A stretch of DNA of 32,724 bases from Candidatus Zixiibacteriota bacterium (GTDB lineage Bacteria > Zixibacteria > MSB-5A5 > GN15 > FEB-12): contig CP070824.1 of the NCBI GenBank assembly GCA_020344395.1, positions 2,649,599 to 2,682,322 of the forward strand, given 5' to 3'. Below the pieces are notes generated by a model, which saw only the letters and a list, made by a program, of their open reading frames with translations, did no database searches and was not told the DNA's origin. This document shows, in pieces, positions 1 through 8,462 of this stretch. Every line of letters begins with the position of its first letter. Within the stretch, counting starts at the first letter, position 1. The translations under genes and the position numbers were made by a program.

Positions 1-637
1 ACGCAGGATTTGGACCTCCCTCTTCAGCCGTGAACTCCAGCAATTGTGGTTCTACCATCAGGACGGTGGTCGGTGCGTCAGGGTCGAAGACAGTCCAGCA
101 CTTCTGACCGGACCAGTCCGGGTATACCTGGGGAGTGGCATCCAGCGGAGCCCATTTCCACACGCCGCCGGGAGGGTAATAGCTCGAATCCAGGCAGATC
201 TTCTTCATGTGATCAGCCTTAAAGGTCGGGCCGATGGTGATCTCGTAAGCAAGGGCGTCATAGCCTGGCGGCAAACCCTCGGGAGGCCCGAACGATACGC
301 CAGCGAAGCCAATAGTGTCAGAGCCTGCTCCATCAACACCAAACGGATTAATATAGGTCCTGATGAAGAGATCATCAAAACTGTTCAGCCAGGCGCCGGA
401 CATGGTAGTCCAGGTAGCGCCGTCATCGGAGAAGATACGGAAGCCATTAGCTGTGTTATAAAGGCTGGTGTCGGTGTTGGTAACCCGCAGCGAAATAACG
501 TGCGTGTTGCCCGCTACAAGCAGGGTGTCGTCCTGGACGTTCGTGATGCTCTCGAAGCTAACCAGGTGAACTTGCGAGGTTGCAGAGCCCGCCAGGATGG
601 CCAGCGCTAGGATTGCGAACAGCGTTACTCTCTTCAC
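1..637 (-). CDS. Secreted protein with BACON-like segment, C-terminus beyond window
   Basis: The reading frame is open from a GTG at 637 to the left edge, so only about 212 N-terminal residues are present. GTG is chosen because AAGGAG lies six bases upstream and no in-frame ATG precedes it. The protein starts with a signal peptide (VKRVTLFAILALAILAGSAT), so it is exported. The following 160 residues are beta-rich and unrecognised, with few charges and several aromatic residues. Near the cut, residues around 193-212 (PTTVLMVEP, LLEFTAEEGGPNPA) match the start of the BACON-like modules common in secreted FCB proteins. The missing part probably holds one or more beta-sandwich repeats and perhaps a sorting or dockerin-like tail. 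A secreted or surface role is inferred and no enzymatic motif is visible. The plus-strand frame over the same bases is a shadow. Confidence 0.75.
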   Translation of the reverse strand, partial: MKRVTLFAILALAILAGSATSQVHLVSFESITNVQDDTLLVAGNTHVISLRVTNTDTSLYNTANGFRIFSDDGATWTTMSGAWLNSFDDLFIRTYINPFGVDGAGSDTIGFAGVSFGPPEGLPPGYDALAYEITIGPTFKADHMKKICLDSSYYPPGGVWKWAPLDATPQVYPDWSGQKCWTVFDPDAPTTVLMVEPQLLEFTAEEGGPNPA

Positions 638-958
638 TTTTTGCTCCTTGACTTTATAACGTAACATTAACATTCTTCACTCTGAGTCTGGTGCCGGTAC
701 TCCATCAGTCAGCCAATTGGGCCCTTGTTTGTCCGAGACGAGACAATGCTGATTAGAATATTCTCCCGATTCGTCCTGGGAACCTCATCATTGGCGCTTG
801 GGCTGCGCCGGTAATGTTAGACCGAAAAGAAGTAGGAAAGACTTGCCCGCAAGAAACGTAGCACAAGCTTTTCCCCTTATCAACCAATTGGAATATACTG
901 GATTATCCGCTGCTGTCAAGGGATTCTAGGGGATAACGCCTGCTGAAAGTTTGAACAG
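638..958. other. Intergenic region, probably the leader of the left-edge gene
   Basis: This gap lies between the 3' end of the VanZ-like gene and the start of the left-edge secreted protein, both on the minus strand. It carries a good sigma70-type promoter (892-919) firing toward the secreted gene. That implies a leader of about 245 bases. A short inverted repeat, CTTGC/GCAAG, lies near 842-853. No open frame of interest, terminator with a T tract, or recognisable riboswitch is visible. Confidence 0.5.
892..919 (-). promoter_or_regulatory. Sigma70-type promoter for the left-edge secreted gene
   Basis: On the minus strand, a perfect -35 TTGACA (914-919) is separated by 16 bases from the -10 TATATT (892-897), one mismatch from consensus. 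Transcription would start near 885 and read toward the GTG at 637. Only sequence match supports it, but it is one of the two best promoter matches in the window. Confidence 0.55.
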
Positions 959-1399
959 TCAGGATCGACCTGTGTCTCTGCGGGAACGCCTTCGCAGCCA
1001 AAGGATTGCCAGTACCAGACTTGCCCCGCAGACGTCGGCGATCAGGTCCGCAGTATCTGATTCTCTGCCCGGCACGTATCCCTGGTAGTGTTCATCAAGC
1101 CCGGCAAAAATCACCAGAAAGACCAACGACAGCACAGCCGGAACGGTTGGCCTTCCTGATGGAATGAAGTTTGACAGCGATCGGAAGGTCAGAAATGCAA
1201 ATACTGCGTACTCGAGGAAGTGTGCCACTTTGTCCACAGGAAAGAGCTCTACATCGGGGCCCGGAAGCTGTCTGATTGAGGATAGCGTGACCACTCCGGC
1301 AGCATAGATTATGACGGGCAAATGGTATGAGGCAAACGTTTTGAATGGGCTCACTTTCAGGGCGCGCCTGGCCTTGGGACTGTCCTCCTGCCGCGGCAT
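959..1399 (-). CDS. VanZ-like membrane protein
   Basis: This 146-residue protein matches the VanZ-like family: about four membrane segments, with DKVAHFLEYAVFAFL in the middle and LDEHYQGYVPGRESDTADL followed by a hydrophobic helix near the end. The aspartate- and histidine-rich LDEHYQ..PGR..D..D motif is the family signature. The founding member, VanZ, gives low-level teicoplanin resistance, but most family members are uncharacterised, so no antibiotic function should be assumed. The ATG at 1399 follows a basic N-terminus (KARRALK) and has only a weak upstream AGG. It lies head to head with the TrkA-N remnant and upstream of the secreted gene, which has its own promoter. Confidence 0.85.
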   Translation of the reverse strand: MPRQEDSPKARRALKVSPFKTFASYHLPVIIYAAGVVTLSSIRQLPGPDVELFPVDKVAHFLEYAVFAFLTFRSLSNFIPSGRPTVPAVLSLVFLVIFAGLDEHYQGYVPGRESDTADLIADVCGASLVLAILWLRRRSRRDTGRS

Positions 1400-1489
1400 A
1401 CCTGGAGTTAATCGATTTAAATCCGGGGCGCAATTTCAATTGATCAGTTTTTTGTGGAAACAGCCTCAGACACCTGTTATTAGATACCT

Positions 1490-1780
1490 ATGAGTTCATT
1501 CGAGCTTGCGCCAGCTGTCAGCCCGATTCGGAAACTGTCCAACCATTGCCTGATCGCCGGTTATAGCAGAGTAGGCCGTCAGGTTGCAGAGGAATTCGCT
1601 CAGCGCAAGACTCCCTTTATCGTGATGGAGTCCGCCCCGGATCGAAGCAAACAACTTGTGGATGACGGCTACCTCTTTGCCCGGGGTGACGCGACGTCCG
1701 ATGAAGTTCTCAAGGAAGCAGGCATCGACCGTGCGCAGACACTCGTCTCCCAAGAGGCAATGAACTCGATGCTTCAATGA
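1490..1780 (+). pseudogene. Truncated TrkA-N (RCK_N) domain remnant
   Basis: The 96 codons begin like the NAD-binding TrkA-N domain that gates K+ channels and KefB-type transporters: HCLIAGYSRVGRQVAEEFAQ (glycine-rich first strand and helix), then ARGDATSDEVLKEAGIDRAQ. A complete domain needs about 120 residues plus a membrane pore or second domain. Here the match stops near residue 85 and the frame ends ten residues later in unrelated sequence. The central glycine of the expected GYGRVG loop is serine. There is no clear ribosome binding site and no membrane gene upstream, only 90 bases before the VanZ-like start. A decayed fragment is the simplest reading; a small NAD-binding protein cannot be excluded. 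Confidence 0.6.
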
Positions 1781-1813
1781 CATCCGTGCCGTCCGGCCTG
1801 CGTGGGAACGTAT

Positions 1814-3283
1814 ATGCTGTTTAACTCGCTTGAGTTCCTCGTCTTTTTCCCCACTGTTGTTATAATCTACTTTCTGCTGCCGCACCGATTCCGGTGGGTG
1901 ATGCTCCTGGCCGCGAGCTACTACTTTTACATGTGCTGGAAACCGGAGTATGTCGTCCTGATCATGGTCTCGACCCTGATAGACTACTTCGCCGGTCTCA
2001 GGATGGGCAGGCTTGGCCGGAAGACGAAAAGACGAAAATACCTGCTGCTCAGCCTGCTGGCCAACATCGGACTTCTCTTCTCGTTCAAATACTTCAATTT
2101 CTTCAGCGAATCGGCCAGGTTGTTACTTGCCGAGTTCAACATATTCTATGGCAGTCCGGTGCTGGACGTGCTCTTGCCCGTGGGTATTTCGTTCTATACT
2201 TTCCAGACCCTCAGCTACACGATCGACGTCTACCGCGGGGCCCGTCCCCCTGAGCGACATCTCGGTATCTTCGCACTGTATGTGTCCTTCTTTCCACAAC
2301 TGGTGGCGGGGCCGATCGAGCGCTCTACTCGACTACTGCCGCAGTTCCTTGAGAAGAAGAGTGTCGACGTACAGCGCATGGCCGACGGCGTTCGTCTGAT
2401 GATGTTCGGCTTCTTCAAAAAGGTGGTCATCGCCGACCGGCTGGCCGTCTATGTCAATAACGTCTATAACCACCCCGACGACCACAGCGGCCTTACCCTT
2501 ATTGTTGCCACTTACTTCTTTGCAATTCAGATCTACTGTGATTTCTCCGGCTACTCCAACATTGCCATTGGTGCCGCAAGAGTGCTGGGTTATGACCTGA
2601 TGACTAACTTCAATAGGCCGTATATCTCCCGCTCGGTTGCAGAGTTCTGGAAACGCTGGCATATCTCTCTGTCAAGCTGGTTTAAGGATTATCTCTATAT
2701 ACCTCTTGGAGGGAACCGGGTTGGTAGATGGCGCTGGCATTATAACATAGCTGTGGTTTTCCTGGTGAGCGGGCTGTGGCACGGTGCCAACTGGACTTTC
2801 CTGGCCTGGGGCATGCTGCACGGCATCTACCTGATGGCATCGACCTGGACGAGAGACTGGCGGGACAGGATGTGGCGACTGGTGCGGCCATCCGGCAATG
2901 AGCGACTCAGACTCGGCCTGAGTATATTCATCACTTTTCATCTTGTCCTGTTTGCATGGATATTCTTTCGGGCCAACAGTATCGGTGATGCGTGGGTTAT
3001 CCTGCAGGGTATTGCCGAGACCAGCCTGACCAATTTCAAGCTCGATATTCCCGCCGGTTTCCATCGCGAGAATCTGATGTTTGCCTGGTTTGAACTCCTG
3101 CTGGCCGGATTGTCCGTTGCCGTTATGGCGTTCATCTCGCATATCCACCGAAACCAGGAATTGAGATTGTTTATGGGCGGTCGAGCCCGCTGGCAGCGCT
3201 GGGCCGTCGATTATGCTCTAATCCTTGGTATTTTTCTGATGGGAGTTTACGAACATGCCGAGTTCATATACTTCCAGTTCTGA
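1814..3283 (+). CDS. MBOAT-family O-acyltransferase (AlgI/DltB-like)
   Basis: This 489-residue polytopic membrane protein belongs to the membrane-bound O-acyltransferase family that moves acyl groups across the membrane onto extracellular polysaccharide or teichoic acid. The ATG at 1814 is preferred over the in-frame GTG at 1802 because MLFNSLEFLVFFPTV is the standard AlgI/DltB beginning. Family hallmarks are FPQLVAGPIER, AVQIYCDFSGYS-like FAIQIYCDFSGYS, NRPY.S.SVAEFWKRWHISLS, and the catalytic histidine in SGLWHGANWTF at residue 323, essentially the position of AlgI His322. The next gene starts 11 bases downstream and encodes an SGNH protein, the usual partner, so the pair probably acetylates an exported glycan. 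The substrate cannot be read from sequence. There is only a weak GGGAA upstream of the start. Confidence 0.93.
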   Translation: MLFNSLEFLVFFPTVVIIYFLLPHRFRWVMLLAASYYFYMCWKPEYVVLIMVSTLIDYFAGLRMGRLGRKTKRRKYLLLSLLANIGLLFSFKYFNFFSESARLLLAEFNIFYGSPVLDVLLPVGISFYTFQTLSYTIDVYRGARPPERHLGIFALYVSFFPQLVAGPIERSTRLLPQFLEKKSVDVQRMADGVRLMMFGFFKKVVIADRLAVYVNNVYNHPDDHSGLTLIVATYFFAIQIYCDFSGYSNIAIGAARVLGYDLMTNFNRPYISRSVAEFWKRWHISLSSWFKDYLYIPLGGNRVGRWRWHYNIAVVFLVSGLWHGANWTFLAWGMLHGIYLMASTWTRDWRDRMWRLVRPSGNERLRLGLSIFITFHLVLFAWIFFRANSIGDAWVILQGIAETSLTNFKLDIPAGFHRENLMFAWFELLLAGLSVAVMAFISHIHRNQELRLFMGGRARWQRWAVDYALILGIFLMGVYEHAEFIYFQF

Positions 3284-3294
3284 CGAGGTGACCG

Positions 3295-4731
3295 TTGGTT
3301 AGGCGCGTGACTGTTTGGGTCGGTCTGCTTTTCGGCCTCTACCTGACGGCTGTGTTAGTGCTCTCCAACATCTACATTGGTGACCATTCGATTTTGCACC
3401 TGATGATCGGTAACGCGGTGGTCCCTTACCAGCACGGCTACACCCTGCAACGGTTTCGTGAAGCCGAGAGTCGTTCGGATGTTGACATACTGTTCATCGG
3501 CTCATCCCACTCGTATCAGTCGTTCGATCCGGCCGTACTTGCCCGTCTGGGTCTGAAGACCTTCAACATCGGCTCGGGCTCCCAGGCACCTCTCAATACT
3601 TACTACCTGTTGCACCAATACTATGCCCGTCTGAACCCGAAGCTGGTCGTTCTGGAAATATATCCACCCATGCTGCAACTGGAAGGTCTTGAGGGCTTCT
3701 ACGATCTGGCGGCAAATCGGGAAATTGCCGGGGATCATTTATGGATGTGTCTTGCCATGAAATCACCCCAGGCGATCAATACTCTCGTTGCCAGGGTGAT
3801 GTACGATTTGACGCATTCGTTTGACGACGTCGAGCAGAAGGTCATGCCGAACCAGGAATACCGTGAAGGCGGTTATGTCTTCTCGAAGATCATCTACACC
3901 AGGGATTTCTTCGGGGCCGTCAGAGATGTCAGGGTGGAAGAGAAACAGGTCAACTACCTGAGAAAAATCATAAACTATGTGAAGCAGCACAACGGGGATA
4001 TTCTGTTAGTCACGGCGCCTCTGCCGCGCAAAGGTGTGGCCGCCATGACAAATTACGCCGAGGTGTCGCATCTTCTGGAATCGGTGGCGGGTGAGCACGG
4101 CGTAAACTACTACGATTTCAACCGCACCATGTCACTGCCGACCCTCGAATATTTCCGCGATTATCACCATCTCAACGGCAATGGGGCCAAAGTGTTCAGC
4201 TACGTCCTGGCCGATTCGCTCCTGGCTTTGGCTCCGACGCTGAAGCATCTGGAGATCAAACCGGTTAATGCGTCCGATGTCGTCTGTGGGCGAGCTATTA
4301 CCGCTATGAGCAAGGGGCAGATCGAACAGGCGATATCAGATTTGGACCTGGCTCTGTCGCTGGATTCCGGCAATGCCCGGGCTTATCTGAATCGGGGGAT
4401 AGCTCTGGTGAGCAGCCAGCAGGCCGAGTTGGCTATTGGCAACTTCGATCGCGCCCTGACCCTGTCTCCGAACGATCCGGCTGTCTACTATTATCGTGGG
4501 ATAGCCTATTCAAGTCTTGGCCGGTATGAAAAAGCGCTGACCGACTTTGACCGGGCCCTGGCCCTGCAGCCCGAATTGGCCGAGCTGTACTACAACAAGG
4601 CTCAAGCCCTCGAGGCTGTCGGACAGACGGCCGCTGCTGTGCGGGCCTACGAAGAATTTCTGAAGTACGCTTCATCTCAGATGCAGCCGGTTGTGGATCT
4701 TGTACGAACGAGGATAGCCGAGCTTCAGTAG
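3295..4731 (+). CDS. SGNH-hydrolase-like acyltransferase partner fused to TPR repeats
   Basis: The 478-residue protein has one N-terminal membrane anchor (about residues 5-25), an SGNH/GDSL-type domain and a C-terminal TPR array. The block-I motif is GSSHS at residues 69-73, with Ser71 the likely nucleophile. The catalytic Asp-x-x-His is D289-Y-H-H292, followed by LNGNGA. This resembles the AlgJ/AlgX/DltD-type partners of MBOAT proteins, which act in the periplasm. From about residue 330 there are roughly four TPR units (KGQIEQAISDLDLALSLD, then QQAELAIGNFDRALTLSP and two more), a protein-binding module not usual in these partners. A TTG start at 3295 is used because GAGG lies six bases upstream; GTG at 3307 is the alternative. 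The 11-base gap to the MBOAT gene implies one transcript. Confidence 0.88.
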   Translation: MVRRVTVWVGLLFGLYLTAVLVLSNIYIGDHSILHLMIGNAVVPYQHGYTLQRFREAESRSDVDILFIGSSHSYQSFDPAVLARLGLKTFNIGSGSQAPLNTYYLLHQYYARLNPKLVVLEIYPPMLQLEGLEGFYDLAANREIAGDHLWMCLAMKSPQAINTLVARVMYDLTHSFDDVEQKVMPNQEYREGGYVFSKIIYTRDFFGAVRDVRVEEKQVNYLRKIINYVKQHNGDILLVTAPLPRKGVAAMTNYAEVSHLLESVAGEHGVNYYDFNRTMSLPTLEYFRDYHHLNGNGAKVFSYVLADSLLALAPTLKHLEIKPVNASDVVCGRAITAMSKGQIEQAISDLDLALSLDSGNARAYLNRGIALVSSQQAELAIGNFDRALTLSPNDPAVYYYRGIAYSSLGRYEKALTDFDRALALQPELAELYYNKAQALEAVGQTAAAVRAYEEFLKYASSQMQPVVDLVRTRIAELQ

Positions 4732-4937
4732 GCCAGTGCAATTCTCTGTAACGTTTCCTTTCTTAGACACGTAGATATTGCCATATCATGATTTGGAGTT
4801 GAGCGTCCAAAGGGAACGAGATAGCAGGAAGGTGTCTGTCCCCAGAATCCTTGCATCTTGGATTTCATCATGGAAAGTCTACTTGTTTCGATGATCGGAA
4901 TCGGGAATACACGCACTAAATCGGCGGAGGGTAGGAA

Positions 4938-5789
4938 ATGAAGATCGACAAACCCGCGCTCATTAAACAGGGATGGTTGCGAGCCATTGTCGGCCTGGTC
5001 GTATTCTACCTGGTGGTTGATAATTCAGTCTATATACCGAGGCTGATTATGCAGCTATTCGGGACCAGTATTGACAGGTTGGGTTCTGTCACGAATAGCG
5101 TGATCTTCATGCTCCTGGCCGTTTACCTGTTCAGAAGGTTTGTGGACAGGCAATCATTTGTCTCATTGGGATTTGCAGTCAGGGGATTCGGCAGGGATGT
5201 GATTCTCGGTCTTCTTGGTCCACTCCTTCTTATGGGAACGGGATTCCTGGTCCTTCACTTTCTTGGGAATATTGAGATCACATCATTCAACCCCAGCTTT
5301 GGGATGTTGCTGTACTGGGCGATAGGTTTGCTGTTTGCTGCTGCCCTGGAAGAAGTCCCCCTACGCGGGTATATGCTGAATAACATGATGCAGTCGATGA
5401 ACAAATACATTGCCGTCGGAATCATCAGCGTGATTTTTGGATTATTACATGCAACCGGTCAGAACGTGAATATCATCGGTATCCTGAACTGCACGCTTTT
5501 GGGTTTACTTGTCGGACTGTATTACGTCCGTAAGCGTAATATCTGGGTGCCGTTGGTCTTCCACACCGCATGGAACTTCTTTCAGGGTACGGTATTCGGC
5601 TTTGAAGTAAGCGGACGACCGCTGGACTATAATCTCATAACTACCGAAATCTCCGGGAACGAATTGCTGACTGGTGGTGGTTTTGGACTTGAAGGCTCTT
5701 TAATTCTCACACTCTTGACAGTTCTGATGATTACTGTTCTTGAAATGCGAGAATTCAAACGGCGAAAAATCCGCATGCTGAAGAGTTGA
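4938..5789 (+). CDS. CPBP-family intramembrane metalloprotease (CAAX protease-like)
   Basis: This 283-residue protein with about eight membrane segments belongs to the CPBP/Abi (Rce1-like) family of intramembrane glutamate-histidine metalloproteases. All three conserved blocks are intact: E138-E139-V-P-L-R143, H171 in LLHAT, and H209-T-A-W-N213, which would form the membrane-embedded active site. In bacteria such proteins process or protect against peptides, or have no known substrate. No prenylation motif partner or bacteriocin peptide is visible next door. The ATG follows GGAGGGTAGGAA, a good ribosome binding site. A 206-base gap separates it from the SGNH gene, so it probably has its own promoter. 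The coding sequence looks somewhat more AT-rich than that of the MBOAT pair. Confidence 0.9.
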   Translation: MKIDKPALIKQGWLRAIVGLVVFYLVVDNSVYIPRLIMQLFGTSIDRLGSVTNSVIFMLLAVYLFRRFVDRQSFVSLGFAVRGFGRDVILGLLGPLLLMGTGFLVLHFLGNIEITSFNPSFGMLLYWAIGLLFAAALEEVPLRGYMLNNMMQSMNKYIAVGIISVIFGLLHATGQNVNIIGILNCTLLGLLVGLYYVRKRNIWVPLVFHTAWNFFQGTVFGFEVSGRPLDYNLITTEISGNELLTGGGFGLEGSLILTLLTVLMITVLEMREFKRRKIRMLKS

Positions 5790-6140
5790 ATACGGAGGGA
5801 TTGCAGCAACTAGCTGTGCAACCAAAATACCTGCAGCTTCTCGCGTAACAGCCAATCAGCCGGCCCTAACAGTAGAAGGCCCGGAGGCCAACCCATTGAA
5901 CCAAAACCAACTGCGGCGAAGGTGGTGTAAGTTAGTTTCTTGAGGCGCGGCCGCCAAGGTTCTCCGGTTGATGCTTCACCCCAACTACGAAACTAATCGT
6001 AAAACAGGCCGTAATCTGTAATAAGTCAGATTACTGACGCTGTATTATCTGCTTGGGAGCACGGTGATCAGCGGTTGGACATAGCGGCCTGAGTAATTGC
6101 AGGCAGGTAGGTTTCTGGTCGTCACGAGGAGTGTGGAGAC
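5790..6140. other. Intergenic region with two inverted repeats
   Basis: No gene is visible in these 351 bases. Two features stand out. TTAGTTTC (5932-5939) is repeated in inverse as GAAACTAA (5989-5996), enclosing a GC-rich centre with the palindrome GCGGCCGC. A compact hairpin, GTAATCTG/CAGATTAC, lies at 6011-6034. Neither has a T tract. The region is the leader or promoter of the downstream permease gene. No convincing -35/-10 pair was found. Confidence 0.45.
6011..6034. repeat. 8-bp perfect inverted repeat upstream of FtsX-type permease
   Basis: GTAATCTG (6011-6018) and CAGATTAC (6027-6034) flank an eight-base AT-rich loop, about 105 bases before the permease start. It could be an operator for a dimeric regulator or an RNA hairpin. 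No T run follows, so an intrinsic terminator is unlikely. Confidence 0.5.
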
Positions 6141-8462
6141 ATGAGCTATCTCAAGGTTCTGCTGCGTAACGCAGTCAAGCAAAAGGGCTATTCATTCATC
6201 AACATCCTGGGACTGGCCATCGGCATTGCCGTGTGCAGTCTGATATTCCTGTGGGTACAGGATGAACTGAGCTACGACGCCTATCATGAAAACCTTGACA
6301 ACATACACAAGGTGGTGTTGAGGGTCGAGGGAAAGTGGTGGGATTCCAGTAACTGGGCCCTGTCTCCTTTACTGAAGCAGAACTATGCGGAGATCGAGAG
6401 AGCCACTAGGTATGCCTCCCGGAACTTGCTTCTGAGATATGGGACGAACAATTTCTATGAGCAGGGTGCCCTGGTTGATGAGGATTTCCCTGAAATATTC
6501 ACTTATCCGTTCATCGAGGGTGATCCGAAGACAGCCTTATCCACAACGAACTCCATCGTCCTTACCGAGACGACCGCGAAGAAGTACTTTGGTTCTGAAG
6601 ATCCGATGGGCAGAACACTCAAGCTTAACAACGCTACGGATCTGACGGTGACCGGAATCATAGCAGACGTGCCATCCAACTCTACTTTCCGGTTTGGTTT
6701 TCTCGCTCCGGTAAGACTATTTGGGGAGGAGAGACTGAACAGCTGGGCGGTGGAGAGTTTTTCATACGTCCTCGTAAATGAACGCACATCAGTGCCGGAC
6801 TTGGTTGGGAAAATATCCGGTATCGTAATGGAACATGATACCAGAACCGACCAGAAGGTGGAAGTCTTCCTTCGTCCCTACAATGAACTTCACCTGTATT
6901 CACTGACCGGCACAGGTCCCATATTATACGTTTACCTGTTTTCCGCCATCGCCGTGTTCATTCTTCTGATTGCATGCATCAATTTCATGAACCTCACCGT
7001 GGCCAGGGCCGGCCGGCGGGCGAAAGAGATCGGCATGCGCAAGGTTGCCGGCGCGACGAAGCGAAACCTGGTCGTACAGTTCTTCGGCGAATCGATAGTG
7101 TTGTCCTTCGTCGCTCTTCTAGTAGCCGTACTGTTGATCAAGTTGTTCATTCCGGCTTTCAACGACCTGTCGGGCAAGCAACTGGCTCTGGATCTAGCCC
7201 GCAATTCAACTCATCTTCTGGGTTTACTGCTGATAACACTCCTTACCGGGCTGGTATCCGGAAGCTACCCTGCCCTGGTGCTCTCGTCCTTCAAGCCGAT
7301 AACCGCGATAAGGGCATCCACGAGTTCCGGCTCCAGCAAATCCATGTTTAGAAAAGCCCTGGTGATCAGCCAGTTTGCGGCAACGATTGTCCTGGTGATT
7401 GGCTCGCTGGTTGTCTTCAGACAACTGGACTACATCAGCAGTAAGGATCTGGGTTTCAACAGAGACCAGGTGGTCGTCGTCCGTCTTAACAACAGTCTGA
7501 GGGAAAGCCTTGAGTCTTACAAAAATGAAGTCAAGAATCTGCCGGGCGTTATCAATGTCACCTGTGCATCCAGCATACCAACCAATGTGGGGAACATTAA
7601 CCCGGTCTACTGGGAAGGCCAGACTGCGGATGACTACCAGACCATAAACTGGGTCGCCATGGATTGTGATTATTTCGACACCTTTGAGATGACCATGGCT
7701 GCAGGCAGAGCATTCTCGAAAGAACTGGCCGCTGATCGTCAGAACTATGTCATAAACGAAGAGGCGGCGAAACTGATGGATATGGAATCGCCCGTCGGGA
7801 AGATGTTCTCAATCTGGGACAGGGAGGGTCAGATAGTGGGCGTGGTCAAGAATTTTCATTCCCGCTCACTTCACAATGGAATTGTCCCTGTCGTGTTCAC
7901 CATGGATCAGCACTGGGATTGGAGTCTGGCTAACGTTTTTGTGAAGATAGCACGGATTGATGTATCGGGAACTCTGGATCGTCTGAGAAACACCACTCTT
8001 AAGTTCGCCCCCGAGTTTCCTTTCGATTATTCCTTTCTCGACGAACATTTCGAGAGACAGTATCGCGGTGACCGGCGGGTCGGAACGATCTTTGAGTACG
8101 CCAGCTACATTGCCATCTTCATTTCTTGCCTGGGTCTTTTCGGTCTGACCACCTATATGGTCGCCCGGAGGACAAAGGAGATCGGCATTCGAAAAGTTCT
8201 CGGTGCTTCAAAACCCGGTATCGTCACGATGCTGCTCAAGGAGTTTCTGTCCTTGATCCTCATCGCCAATGCGATTGGTTGGCCTGTTGCCTACCTGGTG
8301 ACGAGGAAGTTGATGAGTAGCTATGCTTATCAGGCGGACGGTAACATCTGGTTGTTCCCCGCCGCCGGCATTCTCTCATTGCTATTAGCCTTTCTGACCA
8401 TCAGTATCCAGACTCTAAAGGCGGCCCAAACGGATCCTGTTGAATGCCTGAAGTACGAATAG
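6141..8462 (+). CDS. FtsX/MacB-type ABC transporter permease, duplicated-core form
   Basis: The 773-residue protein has the layout of the large FCB-group permeases: an N-terminal helix after a basic start, a periplasmic MacB_PCD domain (about 45-250), a three-helix FtsX core (about 275-400, with AREIGMRKVAGA-like RAKEIGMRKVAGA), a second helix and periplasmic domain (about 410-640), and a second FtsX core (about 650-770, TKEIGIRKVLGAS). Both EIG(I/M)RKV coupling segments that dock onto the ATPase are intact. No ATPase gene lies nearby, so it must use a subunit encoded elsewhere. Likely roles are lipoprotein or peptide export or envelope stress relief; the substrate is unknown. ATG follows GGAGTGTGGAG. 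A same-length paralogue lies at 20567-22888. Confidence 0.93.
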   Translation: MSYLKVLLRNAVKQKGYSFINILGLAIGIAVCSLIFLWVQDELSYDAYHENLDNIHKVVLRVEGKWWDSSNWALSPLLKQNYAEIERATRYASRNLLLRYGTNNFYEQGALVDEDFPEIFTYPFIEGDPKTALSTTNSIVLTETTAKKYFGSEDPMGRTLKLNNATDLTVTGIIADVPSNSTFRFGFLAPVRLFGEERLNSWAVESFSYVLVNERTSVPDLVGKISGIVMEHDTRTDQKVEVFLRPYNELHLYSLTGTGPILYVYLFSAIAVFILLIACINFMNLTVARAGRRAKEIGMRKVAGATKRNLVVQFFGESIVLSFVALLVAVLLIKLFIPAFNDLSGKQLALDLARNSTHLLGLLLITLLTGLVSGSYPALVLSSFKPITAIRASTSSGSSKSMFRKALVISQFAATIVLVIGSLVVFRQLDYISSKDLGFNRDQVVVVRLNNSLRESLESYKNEVKNLPGVINVTCASSIPTNVGNINPVYWEGQTADDYQTINWVAMDCDYFDTFEMTMAAGRAFSKELAADRQNYVINEEAAKLMDMESPVGKMFSIWDREGQIVGVVKNFHSRSLHNGIVPVVFTMDQHWDWSLANVFVKIARIDVSGTLDRLRNTTLKFAPEFPFDYSFLDEHFERQYRGDRRVGTIFEYASYIAIFISCLGLFGLTTYMVARRTKEIGIRKVLGASKPGIVTMLLKEFLSLILIANAIGWPVAYLVTRKLMSSYAYQADGNIWLFPAAGILSLLLAFLTISIQTLKAAQTDPVECLKYE

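Noticed and set aside
44-610. Plus-strand open frame of 188 codons at the left edge
   Set aside because: It lies antisense to a frame with a signal peptide, a ribosome binding site and a BACON-like segment; the plus-strand product resembles nothing.
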